Origin: Tetradesmus obliquus
Taxonomy: Eukaryota; Chlorophyta; Chlorophyceae; Sphaeropleales; Scenedesmaceae
Direction of reading: 5' to 3'
Length of the DNA: 64,000 nt
Assembly: GCA_030272155.1 (NCBI GenBank)
Contig: CP126202.1
Coordinates: 4,299,501-4,363,500 of the forward strand
The notes beneath the pieces are model-generated. The model made no database searches, was not told the DNA's origin, and saw only the letters and a program-made list of their open reading frames with translations. Positions 11,222 through 24,000 of the stretch are shown here, piece by piece; position 1 is the first letter of the stretch, and every line of letters begins with the position of its first letter. Position numbers and translations under genes: made by a program.

Positions 11222-12428
11222 TTAAGCCATAGCAACGTCGCCATCGGCCCCGCCCCCCACAGGAGCGGCTGAATGAACAGGCGAAGGGGGAAGGGGAGGG
11301 AGCACTATTTCATTATTCCGCTTGCAGACATTCCTGTGATTCCAGGCAAGAACAAGGTAGTCAGCAATCAGCCGAGCAACCAACCTGCAAACACCAGATC
11401 CACCCCAAACATCGTCAGAAACAAAACGCAACACCATGGCAGAGGGGTCAGTCATGGCCATGGCTTTATTGGCCAATAAAGTGCGCAGTTTTTCAGCGCA
11501 ACCTGGCAGCCTTCGCAGCTCTGCGTACATAGATTCCCTCAAATCAGCGGTATCAGGACACTCCAAAACAAAGTGGGACAAAGTCTCAGTAGCAGAACCG
11601 CATGCAGGACAGACAGTGGTAGGATTGGCCCGACGGCCACCATATATGCTTATACGTGCATGCACACACAAGCAGCGCAGACGAACTCGCATCAGGAGCT
11701 CGATACCACGTGAAGGACAACCTGAACACAAAAATGGCCTAGGTGCCTTGAAACGCATAGATTCAACATGAGTTTTGTGCACGTGAGTGAGTCACTTACG
11801 TCAGACGTAAGTACCAAAAGTCGATTTCTTGCTGGCAGCATCAGCCGCCACATCAGCGTCGATGGATGCCACCTGCCGCCTGATGTGATTCTTGCACTCC
11901 TTAGCCGACCCGGACGCAACTGCAACATTGACACCATATTTGCACAAAAGGCTGTGTACATACTTTTGCCAGCCGGTTAGCAGCGTAGCACCGCCCTGGG
12001 CCCTCCATTCTGCAGAAACAACCTGCTTAGGCAATCTGGATACAGGCATACGCTGTACTCTGAAGTAATACTCCATTGTGCGCTGGTGTAGCCACATATG
12101 CAGCGGCTTCACACCCCATTCAGCTAGCAAACCCGGTACGACTGGGTTCTCTTTGCCACACCGCATAGCACTCCTGATGATATCAACCTGCAACTTGTCA
12201 ATCTTGCCCAACAACACCTGACCACCAGACAGCGGAGGGTACCAAACTTCAGCACCATACTCCACGATTGGTCGAACACACGACAGCAACACAATACGCT
12301 TCACCTCCACACTAATGCGCCGACTTTTCCAGATCGGCATAAGGCTAGCAGACACACGTGCCGCCTTTTGCAACATATTGGTGATGTGTGTGTCCCATGT
12401 GCATGCAGTATTGAACCATAAGCCCAGA
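11222..12428 (-). pseudogene. LINE post-RT region and zinc motif
   Basis: Resumes at YCYLGLWFNTACTWDTHI, then RIVLLSCVRPIVEYGAEVWY, both typical of the region after LINE RT catalytic motifs. Two in-frame stops lie near 11790-11801. Beyond them the same frame carries CPACGSATETLSHFVLECP, a CCHC-type zinc motif common at LINE C-termini, and ends with TAA at 11222-11224, 8 bases before the triplet tail. Confidence 0.9.
11794..11812. repeat. 8-bp perfect hairpin in the LINE
   Basis: ACTTACGT and ACGTAAGT are separated by 3 bases. The hairpin coincides with the in-frame stop that interrupts the LINE post-RT frame. Confidence 0.85.
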
Positions 12429-12456
12429 TAACAATACTCAGATCTGAGTATTGTTA
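12429..12456. repeat. 28-bp perfect palindrome at the insert junction
   Basis: The 28 bases are a perfect inverted repeat centred on AGATCT. The LINE's own sequence CTGAGTATTGTTA (minus strand, coding the EYCYLG stretch) appears inverted right beside itself, followed by a further partial direct copy at 12457-12467. It lies exactly between the Gln-rich insert and the resumed LINE sequence. Confidence 0.95.
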
Positions 12457-12537
12457 CTGAGTATTGTGCTGCTGCTGCTGCTGCTGCTGCTCTTGCTGCT
12501 GCTGCTCTTGCTGCTGCTGCTCTTGCTGCTGCTGCTC

Positions 12538-12603
<66 letters not shown>

Positions 12604-12934
12604 CTGCTGTTGTAGCTGCAAACGCAATTGTTGGCCCTGCTGGCTACCCTGCTGTGAGAAGCGGTTAGCAGCTGCTTGCCATGCCTCGCGCTGCTGCTGC
12701 TGTTGCTGCCGTTGCTGCCATTGCTGTTGCAGCTGCAGGCGCAGCTGCGAACCCTGCTGCCTACCTTGCTGCCGATAGTGATCAGCCGCTGCCTGCCATG
12801 ACTCCCGCTGCTGCTGTTGCTGCTGCTGCTGCTGTACTTGCTGTTGCTGCCATTGCTGCTGAAGTTGTGAGCGCAGCTGTAGCCCACGTGGGCTGACTTG
12901 TTGCCTGAGCCGCGCCGCTGCTGCCTCCCATGCC

Positions 12935-12991
<57 letters not shown>

Positions 12992-13600
12992 ACAAATGGT
13001 GTGGCTACCACACCATTGTCGTCCTGGCTCCTGGCTCCAGCCCAGCTCCTAACTCCAGCCCATCTCCAAGCTCCAGACCTGCTCCAGACGCCAGCCCTCC
13101 TCCAGACGCCAGCTGCAGCAGCGACTGCCGCACGCGCGGCAGCCACCACTGGCTTCACTAAAAGCAGCAACACTGCCAGCAGGGGCCCCACAGTGTACGG
13201 GGCTGCCCGTGCCGTCTGCCGCTGCTGCCGCTGCTGCCTCCACTGCTGCTGCTGCTGCTGCTGCTGCTGAACGTTGCGGTATGCATGCTCCTGCTCATAC
13301 AGGTGCTGCAGCCTGGCATCTTCTTTGCGCATGCATACGTACTCTTCATACGAAGCAACATCGCACTGCTGTTGCTGCCACTGCCGACGACGCGGGTGCT
13401 GTTGCTGTCGAGCGACCTGCTGAGGCTGCTCCTGCTGCTGCTGCTGGTGCGGCTGCTGCTCCTGTGACTGCTGCTCTTGCTGCTGCTGCTCTCGCGGTTG
13501 CGCCGCCTGCTGCTGCTGCTGCTGCTGCTGGGCTTGCGGCTGCGCTGCCCGTGGCTGCTGTTGTTGCCGCTGCTGCTGGGAGAGGGGCAACTCAAGCTGC
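12457..13600 (-). repeat. Gln-rich repeat segment replacing the LINE RT core
   Basis: About 1.15 kb of CAG-rich DNA, read on the minus strand as poly-Gln broken by short unique parts such as SYEEYVCMRKEDARLQHLY. Three copies of a ~40-residue unit (REAWQAAANRFSQQ, RESWQAAADHYRQQ, AWEAAAARLRQQ, each followed by LQLRLQLQQQW-like text) lie between about 12600 and 12950. It joins the RT frame upstream in frame but leaves it in another frame downstream. Everything between RT motif 2 and the region after motif E is missing, including the YADD catalytic box. Confidence 0.85.
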
Positions 13601-15300
13601 AGGCAACCCTCCGCATACTGAATCAGGCGCTGGTTGAGCACACTGGTATAGAACTTGTACAACACACTCAGCAGGGTGATGCCACGGTAATTGGTGGGAT
13701 TGGTCAGGTCACCCTTCTTGGGCATGCTGACAATGGTACCTGGCACCTGATGCACCTGCTCAAGCTGCCACATCAGGCTGCAGTACTGCAGGAGCATGTC
13801 TCTCACTGCGCTGCCTCCATACTTCAGTAGCTCATTGACGATGCCATCCTCCGCCGGGTTGCCAGCTTTGCCGGTTCGAAGCCGCTGCATACAGGCAGCA
13901 ACTGCATCGGCGGTGATGGGCGCGTCAAGGGGAGAGGGGTGTGTGGGCGCAGAGTTAGTTGACTCAGCCAGGTGCCTTTGCACTTCTGCCGCAATGTGCG
14001 TCATGTGCGCTGCATCAAACTGGGGGTTGAGAGATGCAACAACGGCATGGCTGCCAACACGCTGGTAATGGCACTTGAATGCATCTGCCTTTTCTGCTGG
14101 GGTGCATGCAACATGGCCCAAAGGATGCTGGATTACACTGAAGGCAGCATCTGCGGTGTGCTTCGGGCATAGCTTCTGCACCAGCTGCCACATATCCTTC
14201 TCTCCAAGCACACAGTCATCATTCAGACGGCCTTGGTACGCTGTTGTGACCGTTGCTTCGCATTTTTCTGTGTACTGCTTTGGGGCTGCCCTAGCCAGCT
14301 GGCGCGTCAATTTGCGTTGCTGCTGATACACCCGCCAATCAGCAACCACGCCTGACTCCCTGAATCGCTCGTAGGCTTGAGCTCGCGCCCGCACAGCATC
14401 TGTAAGCTCCTGCGTCCACCATGGGAAGGACTTGCCCACCCAAACCTTCTTGCAACCAAAGCTAGCATGCACAGCTTGACGCAAGGAGGAAAGCAGTTGC
14501 TCATGTGCACGTGAAACAGCATCAGCTGCAGACAATTGTGAGTCAGATACTTGGTGTTGCAGCGCAGAAATGAGGTTAGTATATGCATCATTCAGTTGGG
14601 TCAACGTTTCCCTGTATGCTTCCAGCTCTGGTGACGGCTCCCCATTGCGTATCCTAAAGTCCTGTGGCTGAGCATTAAGACGCAGCCGGAAGCAACGCGG
14701 AGCGCGGCGTAGCACGGGCCTGGAAATGCGGACAAACACGGGCAGGTGGTCAGTCTGCACAGTTTGGGGGCCAACTGTCGCCGCTGGGCGGTTGGAAGCG
14801 GGCAGCGCAATATTTGCAGTGGCAATGATGTAGTCAATAAGAGAGCTGCCGTTGTGGCCAACAAACGCAAAGTGGGCGTTAGGCGTGGCGGGCACGGTGC
14901 GAGCATTCAGAGCATACAAATCAGCAGATTGCAGCAGAGAGAGCAGGAGCGATCCATTCTGGTTAGTGTTAGGTTCACTGTACATGCCAATGTGAGCAGT
15001 GGGGGTAGTGGCGCAGCCGACCCTAGCATTGAAATCTCCCATTACCATCACCGGCCCCTTCGCAATCAGGTGTTCAACATCATCTTGCAGCGCAGCATAC
15101 GCTGCCTGGCGCAACGCGGCAGGCTTGTTCTCATCAGGCATGTAAACCACTCCAATATACATCTTACGGGCTGCGCCTTGCCGTTCCATGACAAACCAGA
15201 TGGCCTCATCATACTGCGACTGCGGAAAGGAGAACAACTTCACAGCATTTGCAACAGAAGCATGCACAGCAGCCCCCACACCGCCACCGTTCCCTCCCAC
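13600..15300 (-). pseudogene. LINE endonuclease C-terminus and RT fingers
   Basis: Continuous open frame starting at GGNGGGVGAAVH near 15300. The endonuclease part shows GDFNARVG (about 15040), SLIDYIIATAN (about 14835) and the catalytic-type TDHLPVFVRISR (about 14740). The N-terminal endonuclease motifs are absent because of the 5' truncation. The connector contains FPWWTQELTDAVRAR. The RT starts with TGKAGNPAEDGIVNELLKYG (about 13870) and MPKKGDLTNPTNYRGITLLS (about 13700), which are motifs 1-2, ending at LPLSQQQ near 13600, where the Gln-rich segment begins in the same frame. Confidence 0.9.
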
Positions 15301-15311
15301 CCTGGCCTTAC

Positions 15312-16149
15312 TGTAAAAAGGCTATGGCATGCATGCTGCGTGCTACATTGGCACATGACTGTGCAGTCATCAATAGAAGCGCCCATTGATGCCATAGTGC
15401 TAGAATTTCTACGAGGTGGTCATCCTAGTGCTAGGATCATTATGATCGGCCGTGCAAACGTGAGCCACCGGCACACCATCAGCTTGACACATGTGTACAT
15501 CGTTGTACAAGGTTGCTGAGCATGAGCTAGAGAAGCCAAGCCGCTTTATGAACGTGGATAACAGCCGCAGTCACAGGCGGACACATACTTTGGTACACCC
15601 ATCAACAGGGCACCAACAGTGCCAGCTGAGTTGGCTTTGCTGCATTCTAGGCTGTCACGAAGCGAGTCATCATCAATCACAAGCACATGTATGAGGTTGC
15701 ACAGTAGCAGGGGCCTGAAAGCAACCAAACGAAAGCAGAATCGCACCGCCCACTATTGTTGATGCACAATTCAGCGCGTGAACGAGCTGTGCTGCCACAC
15801 CCATGGCTCACAATCCAGTGCACCACATATCAAACAACACAACCAACTTGCTGGACAAGCAGCCTTGTTGCCTCAACATGCTACACACCTCGATTCAACA
15901 TGTGCAGGGCCTCTGTTGTAAATGTGGTGCTCGCCAGCCTGCTCACAGACCAGAAACTTGCTGCCAACTCGACAACCCTCCCCGTGATAATTGGGTTACA
16001 TTGGACAACCCTCCCCGCCCACCCACCACAGCACTGGCTGCTGCCAGATATACGGTATTCACCCACACATCCCGCCAATGTGCCGCTTGGAAACCCCCCT
16101 TCACTTCAAACAACATACTTCTGCCACAACACCTGATGCAGCACCAGTC
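15312..16149. other. Region downstream of the first cyclase gene
   Basis: No gene seen. It contains a short direct repeat around GACAACCCTCCCCG (about 15969 and 16004). TTACA at 15996-16000, which is TGTAA on the minus strand, lies about 150 bases after the cyclase stop and is a candidate poly(A) signal. Confidence 0.5.
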
Positions 16150-19100
16150 TCAGCGCTTCTTCGCATCATCACCCTGCTGCTGGTGTACATGCCGCAGCCT
16201 CGCCGCCAGCAGCTCGAGTGGCGGGCGCAGCGCCACTGCGGGCAGGTCCCTCACAGCAACGCCCGGGCTCACCCCCCCTGGCAGCCGCTCCCCTTTGCCC
16301 CGTGGAGGCTCAACAGGGAAAGCCCGGCCTGCCAGCGCGCCATGCGCCAGGCTGACCATTTCATACTCGCCGCTGCCTTTGAAGCGGAACTGACCCAGGT
16401 GCAGCGCAACCACAGCATCCAGCTCCGTTGCCTCTGCTGCTGCTGCTGCTGCACTGCCGGTCGTTTGCAGCTGTTCTGCAGCAGCACCAGCAGCATCACC
16501 TGCAGCAGCTGCTAGCGTAACCTGCTCTATGGCATGATCCGCACTGCCTCGGGGCCCAGCTGCCCTGTGCAGTCTCGCTGTAGGCCGTGCAGCAGACCAG
16601 CTCAGTGAGCGAGGTGCCAGCGCCTGCTCAGCTGCAGCACTACTGCCAGCGCCAGTGTCTAGCACAGTATCGTCGCTGCTGCGGCGTGCCCAGCTGAGCC
16701 GCAAATGCCCCTGGGACCTGCTGCTGCGGGGGCCCTGCACTGCAGCAGCCTCTTGCAGCATCTGGCCTTCTGCAATTGGCGAAATCGCACCGCGCAGCGC
16801 CAGAGGCTGCAGCTGCTGCTGCTGGTCAAACTGCGCGCCTCCATCCTGCGAGTGATACTGCGAGTGATGCTGCCCGTCTTCTGCAGATCTGCTGTTGGTT
16901 TGCTGCTGCTGCTGCTGCTGCAGGTGTGGCTCCTCACGCTGCTGTGCTACCCAGCCCATCGTGAGTCGCCTCACTAGCTCCAGGTTTGTCACCACCTGGC
17001 CACCATGCGCAGCAGCGTCCATGAAGCGTGCTGCACGGATCACACTCGGGCCCTGAGGGGCAGGAGCAAGTGCAGCAAGGGCCAGCGGAGGCGCAGCGCG
17101 GGGCGGCGACGTTGGAATGCGCATGTTGCCGAGCTGAGGTGAGTGCACGGACAGGTATTCCTCTGGCAACGGGTTTGGCTTGCACAGAGAAGGACGCTGA
17201 AAGCGGGGTGAAGCATGATGAATTCAAGACGTGCGCACATCAAAACGCATGCACTGATCGACTAGTATGTTGCAGCTGCACGTGGTATGGCATCATTCAC
17301 CCTTGTGGGCATCTTCAAGCTGCAGTGCCCCATTCACACAGCCACAGCTGGGTCAAGGGTCATCAGGCTGCATGGCATGCAACTCCTGACCCTTCCCAAC
17401 TGTGGCCGGGCTGCCACAACCCGGCTCTAGCTCACTGAGTAATTGGCGCGGCCCAAGTGGTCTGGCAGCACGCTGCGCGTGGCTCAGCAACAGATTGCCC
17501 TTGCAAGGCCTGAAACTATCACTGTCAAGAGAGAGAGAGAGAGAGGTCTGTCTATCAGCCACCACCCATCCCTAGCTCACCGAGTAGTTTGCGCGGCCCG
17601 AGTGGTCTGGCACCACGCTGTGTGGCGGTCCCTCTGCCAGCCCCATGCGCAGGCGCGGGCCCGCAAACAGCGGCCGGCCGCTGTCGGGGCAGGTTACGGG
17701 TTCGAACCCCGGGTGGCGCAGCACGGCCGGCTCCCACGCCTCGTACAGCAGCGCCTCCTGAAAGAGGTAAATCCAAGAATCAGGGGGTTTGGATGACGAT
17801 AGATGGAAAGACACCACCATGCATGCCAAATTCGGGCTCTGCTGTTGGTTCAGCTGCTTCTGGCGCCTAGAGAGCGGCCTCTGCTGTGTGTGCAGATACA
17901 TTCACTAGGCTCTGCAGCTCGTGCGCAGCTGCTTGATCACAACAGTTGCCACCAGGGTTAAAAGCTAGCGCCCTAGCACTTCATGGCAAGGCATGCAGCT
18001 GCCGTCAAAGCATGGACTGCACGGCCTGCCCGCACCTGCACCAGCAGGCACCACTGCACCGCGTGGTGTGGCTGCTCAAAGGCCACCATGTACTTCAGGT
18101 CGCCTTCCTGGCACCTGCAGCAGCAGCAGCAGCAATTGCTGTCAGGTTTAAGAATCAAACAGCTGCACGGATGATCTCCTGTGGCTGCTCAAATGCCACC
18201 ATGTACTTCAGGTCGCCTTCCTGGCACCTGCAGCAGCGGGTTGCAGCAGGACCAAACCAAGCAGAAACAAGAATTGAGTTTCAGGTTTGAAGTACAGAGC
18301 CACACCTGCAGCACGCAAGTGCTAGGATGCCCACAGCCAGCCAGCTCAGACCAAGCAACCAGCTAATTAGCGCCAAGGACTTCCCAGCAACCGCAACACC
18401 CACCTGCACAGGTACCCGTCCCCGCCCGCCACCGCCTCCATCTGTGCCAGCAGCACCCTCACGATGGCAGCATGCACACCCCGCACAGTGGCCCGGCTCT
18501 GCTTGGCCGTGAAGCTCAGCGAGTCAGCCACACTGGCGAATACCAGCGTCACATCGGGCAGCGGGGCCCGACTATGGCCCGACTGAGATGGGGTCAGGTC
18601 CATCCGGCGAGCACCTGCACAGGCAACAGAACACACAGAGCAAGGCATCAGCTCAGAAAGCTGCAATGGTGCGGCAATGACGTTTGAATGACTGTGATGG
18701 ACCACAATCACACCAGCAACCTTAGAGCAGAACTCATAGGACAGCAGCCGCGGGCCAGCGTGCAACACTCCTGTAACCAGCCACAACACTCCTGCACCTG
18801 GGGTTGACATCTGGCAACCTGGGCGCCCCCGAGATATAGTGCTGCTACAGGGAGTACACAGCGCACTGGCAGTGAGAAGATAGTTACATGTGGGTCCTGG
18901 CACCATCTTGGATGGTATGAGCGCAGTGCAGCTATGCGTCCCACCTGGCGCCTGGAAGAAGCCCTTCTGCAGCTGCGCCCAGCCCCGCTTCATGTTGACC
19001 GGCTCAGCCCAGGCCAGCGCCGCGCCCAGGTCCTGCGTGTGCTCAGGCCAGCGACGCATGCCCGGCGACGCAATGCTGTACAGGTGCAGCTGCTGCACCT

Positions 19101-21028
19101 GCAGCGACGCCTTGGAGGCTCCCTTCTTTACAGAGAAGAGCAACTCGAGCTCTGCCTCACTCCTCTGCGCGAGCGCTGCTGCAACACCTGCTGCACCATC
19201 AGCCTTGCTTGCAGGAATACCAGCAGCTCCAGCAGCAGCAGCAGCGGCGCCGTCAGGTGCATTCGCAGCAGCGTTGCTGTCCTTGGCTGCTGCTGCGTCC
19301 TTGGCCTCCCGCCTGCCTGGCGACTTGTGCCTGCCTTTGGCTGTGGCAGCATCCGCAGCTGCTGCATCTTCTTCAACTGTGTTGCTGGGCAGCTGCCCTG
19401 GCGCGAGGGGCGTCTCTGCTGCGAATCGCCCCATGTGCACCACGATGGCGTCGTGCTCATAGTCCTGCGGCTCATCCTCGGGCAGGGGGCTGCTGAAGGA
19501 CGCCTCGCGCCTGCAGGAGGGAGGAAAGGGAGCAGCAGTACACCAGGGATCAGTTGGGCAGAACAAGGTTTCATTCACTCCTTACGCCACAAGAGACATG
19601 TACATGCAGCTGCGCGGGCTCCCACACCAAGTTGCAACCCACGTTCCACCCACTGTCCAACCCACCTGTCCAAGCAGCTCACACACGCCACCTGCTGCTG
19701 CAGGCGTCCGACCACCCGTGCCTGGTTCAGCCGCTGCAGCAGCCTGTCATCATAGCCGGCCTCACTGACGGTGCCCAGCAGGGACAGGGAATCCTTGACC
19801 AGCAGGAAGGTGGGCTCGTCGATCAGCACCTGCCCGCCATTCGCCACGTCACTCACCAGCTCTGAGGCAGCAGGCAAAAATAGTGGAAGATGGTCAGCCA
19901 TATGCCAAGGCAAGTCGATGCCGGTGATGCACAGTTACGTTGCTGATGCATCAACTGGCTTCGCGTACAAGGCTACGCGCTGGTATGCCAACGTGATGTA
20001 TTGTTATGCATGCAATGCTCTGCTGATGTTGAGCTGCCGTGCGCCCTACTAGGCCAAGGGAATGGTGGGTCAAACTTGGTCAAACCTTCTCAAAGCTGTA
20101 AATGCCTACTAGGCCACACTATGCCCGGTCAAACTTCGTCAAGCTGGGTCAGAGCTGTCACACACCGAATTAATCCAAAAAAATGCCCAGTCAAACTTGG
20201 TCAAACTCGGTCAAACGTACCTTTGGCTCTGTGGGTGACGGTGCAGTTCTGCAGGTCGCTGCCGTAGTGCAGCGTCCCCGAAGCAATGCCGATGCGCACG
20301 CTGATCCTGAGCGCCTTAAGCTGCTGCTGCGGTCCTGCAGCATTGCTACCCATAGGGCTGACCAAGCTGCCGCTCTTGTTGCCCCTGTTGGCAAAGCGAT
20401 TAAGCAATGCAGCAGACACGCTCTGCAGCCGGCTGTTGCTGCCAGCTGTGTCTGTGGTAGATCTCCGCGCGCTGCTGCCTGGCCTGCTTCCCTCCAGCAG
20501 CGACAGAGACATGGATGCAAATGAAGCTACAGACGGCCTGCTAGGTGCCACCATTCTGCGGGGGTCTGGAGCCTCACTCCTTGCAGCCTCGATATCTGTG
20601 TGCTGCTGCAGCTGCTGCTGGTGGTCTGCTGCGCTAGCTGGTGCTGCTGCAGCGCCTGCTGCAGTGTCGAGCTGCGGGTGTGTGTCGCTCGTGCCTGACA
20701 GCTGAGCAGCGTGCACGCCGCTGCCGTTGCTGCTGCGACTGGAAGGCCTGCCAAACAGCCAAGCCAGCGCCCCCCTGCCTTCAGCACCAGCCCCTGGCTC
20801 ACTGTGTGTTGCCATCATGGCAAACTCAGATCCGCTGTGGCTGCTGCAGGCAGTGCCGCGGCCCCTACTGGATGTAAAGCTCGTTCCCAGCGCATCGTGT
20901 GCAAATGCACTCACAGGCATGACCTTGCCAGATGGGATGGGTGCCAGCGGATCAGATGATCTGGCGCTCTGCTGGCTCTGAGGTGTATCAGCTGGCAGCA
21001 CAAGCGTGATGTCATCAGCTGCACTAAC

Positions 21029-21064
<36 letters not shown>

Positions 21065-24000
21065 GCCAGACGCAAGCGGCGGCAGGCTCGCTCGCCGCGC
21101 GCTGCAGCTGTCTGCGCGAGCAGCCACAGCAGCAGCAGCCTCGTCGGCTGCTGCAGAGAAGCTCACATCAGTGCCGGGTGCCCTGCCTCCTGCAGACGAT
21201 GCAATGCTCGGGTGTCTTTGGCTAGCCATGCTTGCAGTTGGTTTGAGGAGCTGCTCCCTTCGCAGCTCCTCAAGGGATTGCAGCAGGTCGGGTGCTGAGC
21301 TGAGCTTGCCGTTTTGGCCGCTTGCAGGAACCCGCAGGATCCACACCTTGCGCGCCAGAGCTTGTTGCACCTGCAGGCACCGGCGGTGGTGCTTGTGAGA
21401 GAGGGTAGTCACATGTGGGTCCTGGCACCATCTCGGATGCCACAACAGGTTGAACACATGTCTGAGACATGAGTTGCTTATGTACCGATTACGTGTGCGC
21501 TGGATGCCCGCACGCTGGATGCCATCTGGCAATTCACAGCACAAACCAAACCAAACCACTAGCAAAGCAAGGTGCAGGCTGAGCGTTGCCACTGGTCGCA
21601 GGCACCATAACGAGCTTGAAGCTGGACATCACAGCTGCTGGCGCGCACCTGCAGGGAGAAGGCCACTGCATCATCAGCATCGTGGAAGGCCACTGCCCAG
21701 CTGTCACCCTCCCTACCCACATTCAAACAAAAAAGTAACACACTTGCCAAGCCCCCTCACCTGCAGGGAGAAGGCCACTGCATCATCAGCGTCGTGGAAG
21801 GCCACTGCCCAGCTGTCACCCTCCTGGTCCAGCACATACCCCGCATGCATGTGGCACGCCTGCGCACCAGCAAACACAAGTGACACAACACAGTTATGGT
21901 GAGACAAAGGTTGCAGGCTACTTGCCGCAGTGCATGCATGCATGTGTCATACCTGCGCGCTGCAAGGGGCAGACAAACACCGCATTCAGGGAGAAGCTAA
22001 GAACCTGTCAACAGGTTCAAATATGACACAAGCAGCCAGCGCAGGTCACACTTCCAGCTGCTAAACCTCCTGCAAGTGCACAGAGCATCCGATGGCAGCC
22101 CAGCGCTGATCAACACCCGTCCGCATGCGTTTAATTTTACACAAGGCAGCTGCTGCAAAAGGAACCAGCCGGCCTGCAGGCAATGCTGCTCTTGCCTCCA
22201 GGTCTGCAGTTGTCCGCAGCCTGCTGCGCCTGCTGGCAACGCGCGCTGCGCTGCTGACTTCCCCACCTTGCGCATGATGTTGTTGTGCCCTCCCATGGCC
22301 TTTATCATGGCATCCGGGTACTGCCGCGTCAGTGCACTGAAGCCCTTCACATCAGTCACCACAATGCTCACAGCCACCCTGTCACCAGGCTTTCCAGCTC
22401 GCGGCGCACCCTGCAGCCGCTTCGCCTGCATGACCCTTTCGCGCAGCCAGCGAGGCTGCGTGCGTAGGTACAGCACGCCGACAGCCAGCAGCGCGCTCAG
22501 AATGACGAAACCGGCGACTGCTGAGACAGCTGCGATGATTACTGTTGTGCGCTTGTCCATGGTGGGCTGCTCCACGCAGGTCAGTAACGTGCCGTTGTTG
22601 GACCACACCTCAGCATATCCCTGCAGGAGCCACAACGCAGCAAGCAGCTGTTGAGCCAATACTTCAGGAGCAAGCATGCAGTCAGTAACGTGCCGTTGTT
22701 GGACCATACCTCGGCGCAGCGCTGCAGGAGGCACCGAGCAGCAAGCAGCTGTTTAGCCAATACATCAGGAGCAGGCATGCAGTCGGTAATGTGCCGTTGT
22801 TGGACCACACCTCAGCATAGCCCTGCAGGCGGCACAGAGCAGCAAGCAAATGTTTGGCCCTGGAAGCTGGGACAACAATACCGTTCAGGCTGCATGCAAT
22901 GCACGGTCAACTTCAAAGCTCTGCAACTTCAGGCTGCACGCAATGCACGCTTGACTGCGAAGAACTCGTATGTTCTGGCGAGCCTGTCTGCTCTATAACA
23001 CCCAGAAAACCTGGTGCTCTGCACGCGCAGGCGGCGACACGCTCAGCATGCAGGCACAGATGCAAGCATAGCTACACTCCCCTGGCTGCAATGCAACAGC
23101 AGAACCAGCAGCAGCAGCAGTGGCAGCAGCATGTTGCTGAGTGATAGAAGAACCCTCTCGCTCACCAACAGGCAGGAGCAGCCCCTGTACTGGTAGTAGC
23201 CGGGGTCAATCACCCACGCCTGCTCGCTTGCGGTCCTGCTGACCTCCGGCAAGCTTTCGCCCTCGGCACCCAGCGAAAACGGCGGCTCCCCGGATGCACA
23301 TGAAGCCCGAGCATCGTCCGGCGGCCGCCTCGCGATCAGCTTGCAGCGCATGTTGCTGCTGTCATCTTTCGGCAGCGACTCCTCACTGAACCGAAGGAAG
23401 CAGGGCAGCACTGCGTCTGCTGGGCAGCTCTGGTTGGCTGTTGTATTGGCTGGGACCCACTGCATGGTGCGGCACTTGAGTGCGTCGTTGCAGCTGGCGT
23501 TGACTGTGACTGCAAAGGGGCGGGTGATGCCGCTGCAGGAGAGGCTGGTGCCGGTCAAAGTAACAGTTCTAACATGCTCGGAAAAGCCCATCTGGGGAGG
23601 GATGATGCCGGTCACTCCGGAGTTGTTGCTGAAATCGGCAGCCAGCAGCGCGTACGTGAACCTGCAGCAGCAGCAGCAGCAGCAGGAGGAGCAGCAGCAA
23701 GAGCTTAGCAGCCAGCATGTGTTGACAGTCGGCAATGCACCGTGTGCGCCTCAGCATCATTTGCGCAGGCAGCTCACACAGCTGGGCGGCAATGTCAATG
23801 GCAGCCGCCATGTTTGGAAGGCAGCTGATCACATATGTCAGCTGGCAGGCTTGGCTGGTTGGCAAGATATGCAGGCTGCTGCTGCTGCAGCAACACAGCG
23901 ATGCTGCATGGCGTGCTTAATGCCCCACTCACTGCAGGGCATATGTTGGCAGTGTCCCCACGAAGCGGTTGTTGCTGAGGTCCAGGCGCCGCAGCCCTGG

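Noticed and set aside
14746-15519. 257-residue plus-strand open frame
   Set aside because: Antisense shadow of the LINE endonuclease region; no protein features.
17690-17715. GGGTTCGAACCCC, looking like a tRNA T-arm (also at about 33146-33165)
   Set aside because: It lies inside the C2 exon of both cyclases, codes GFEPVTCPDSG on the minus strand, and no cloverleaf can be built around it.
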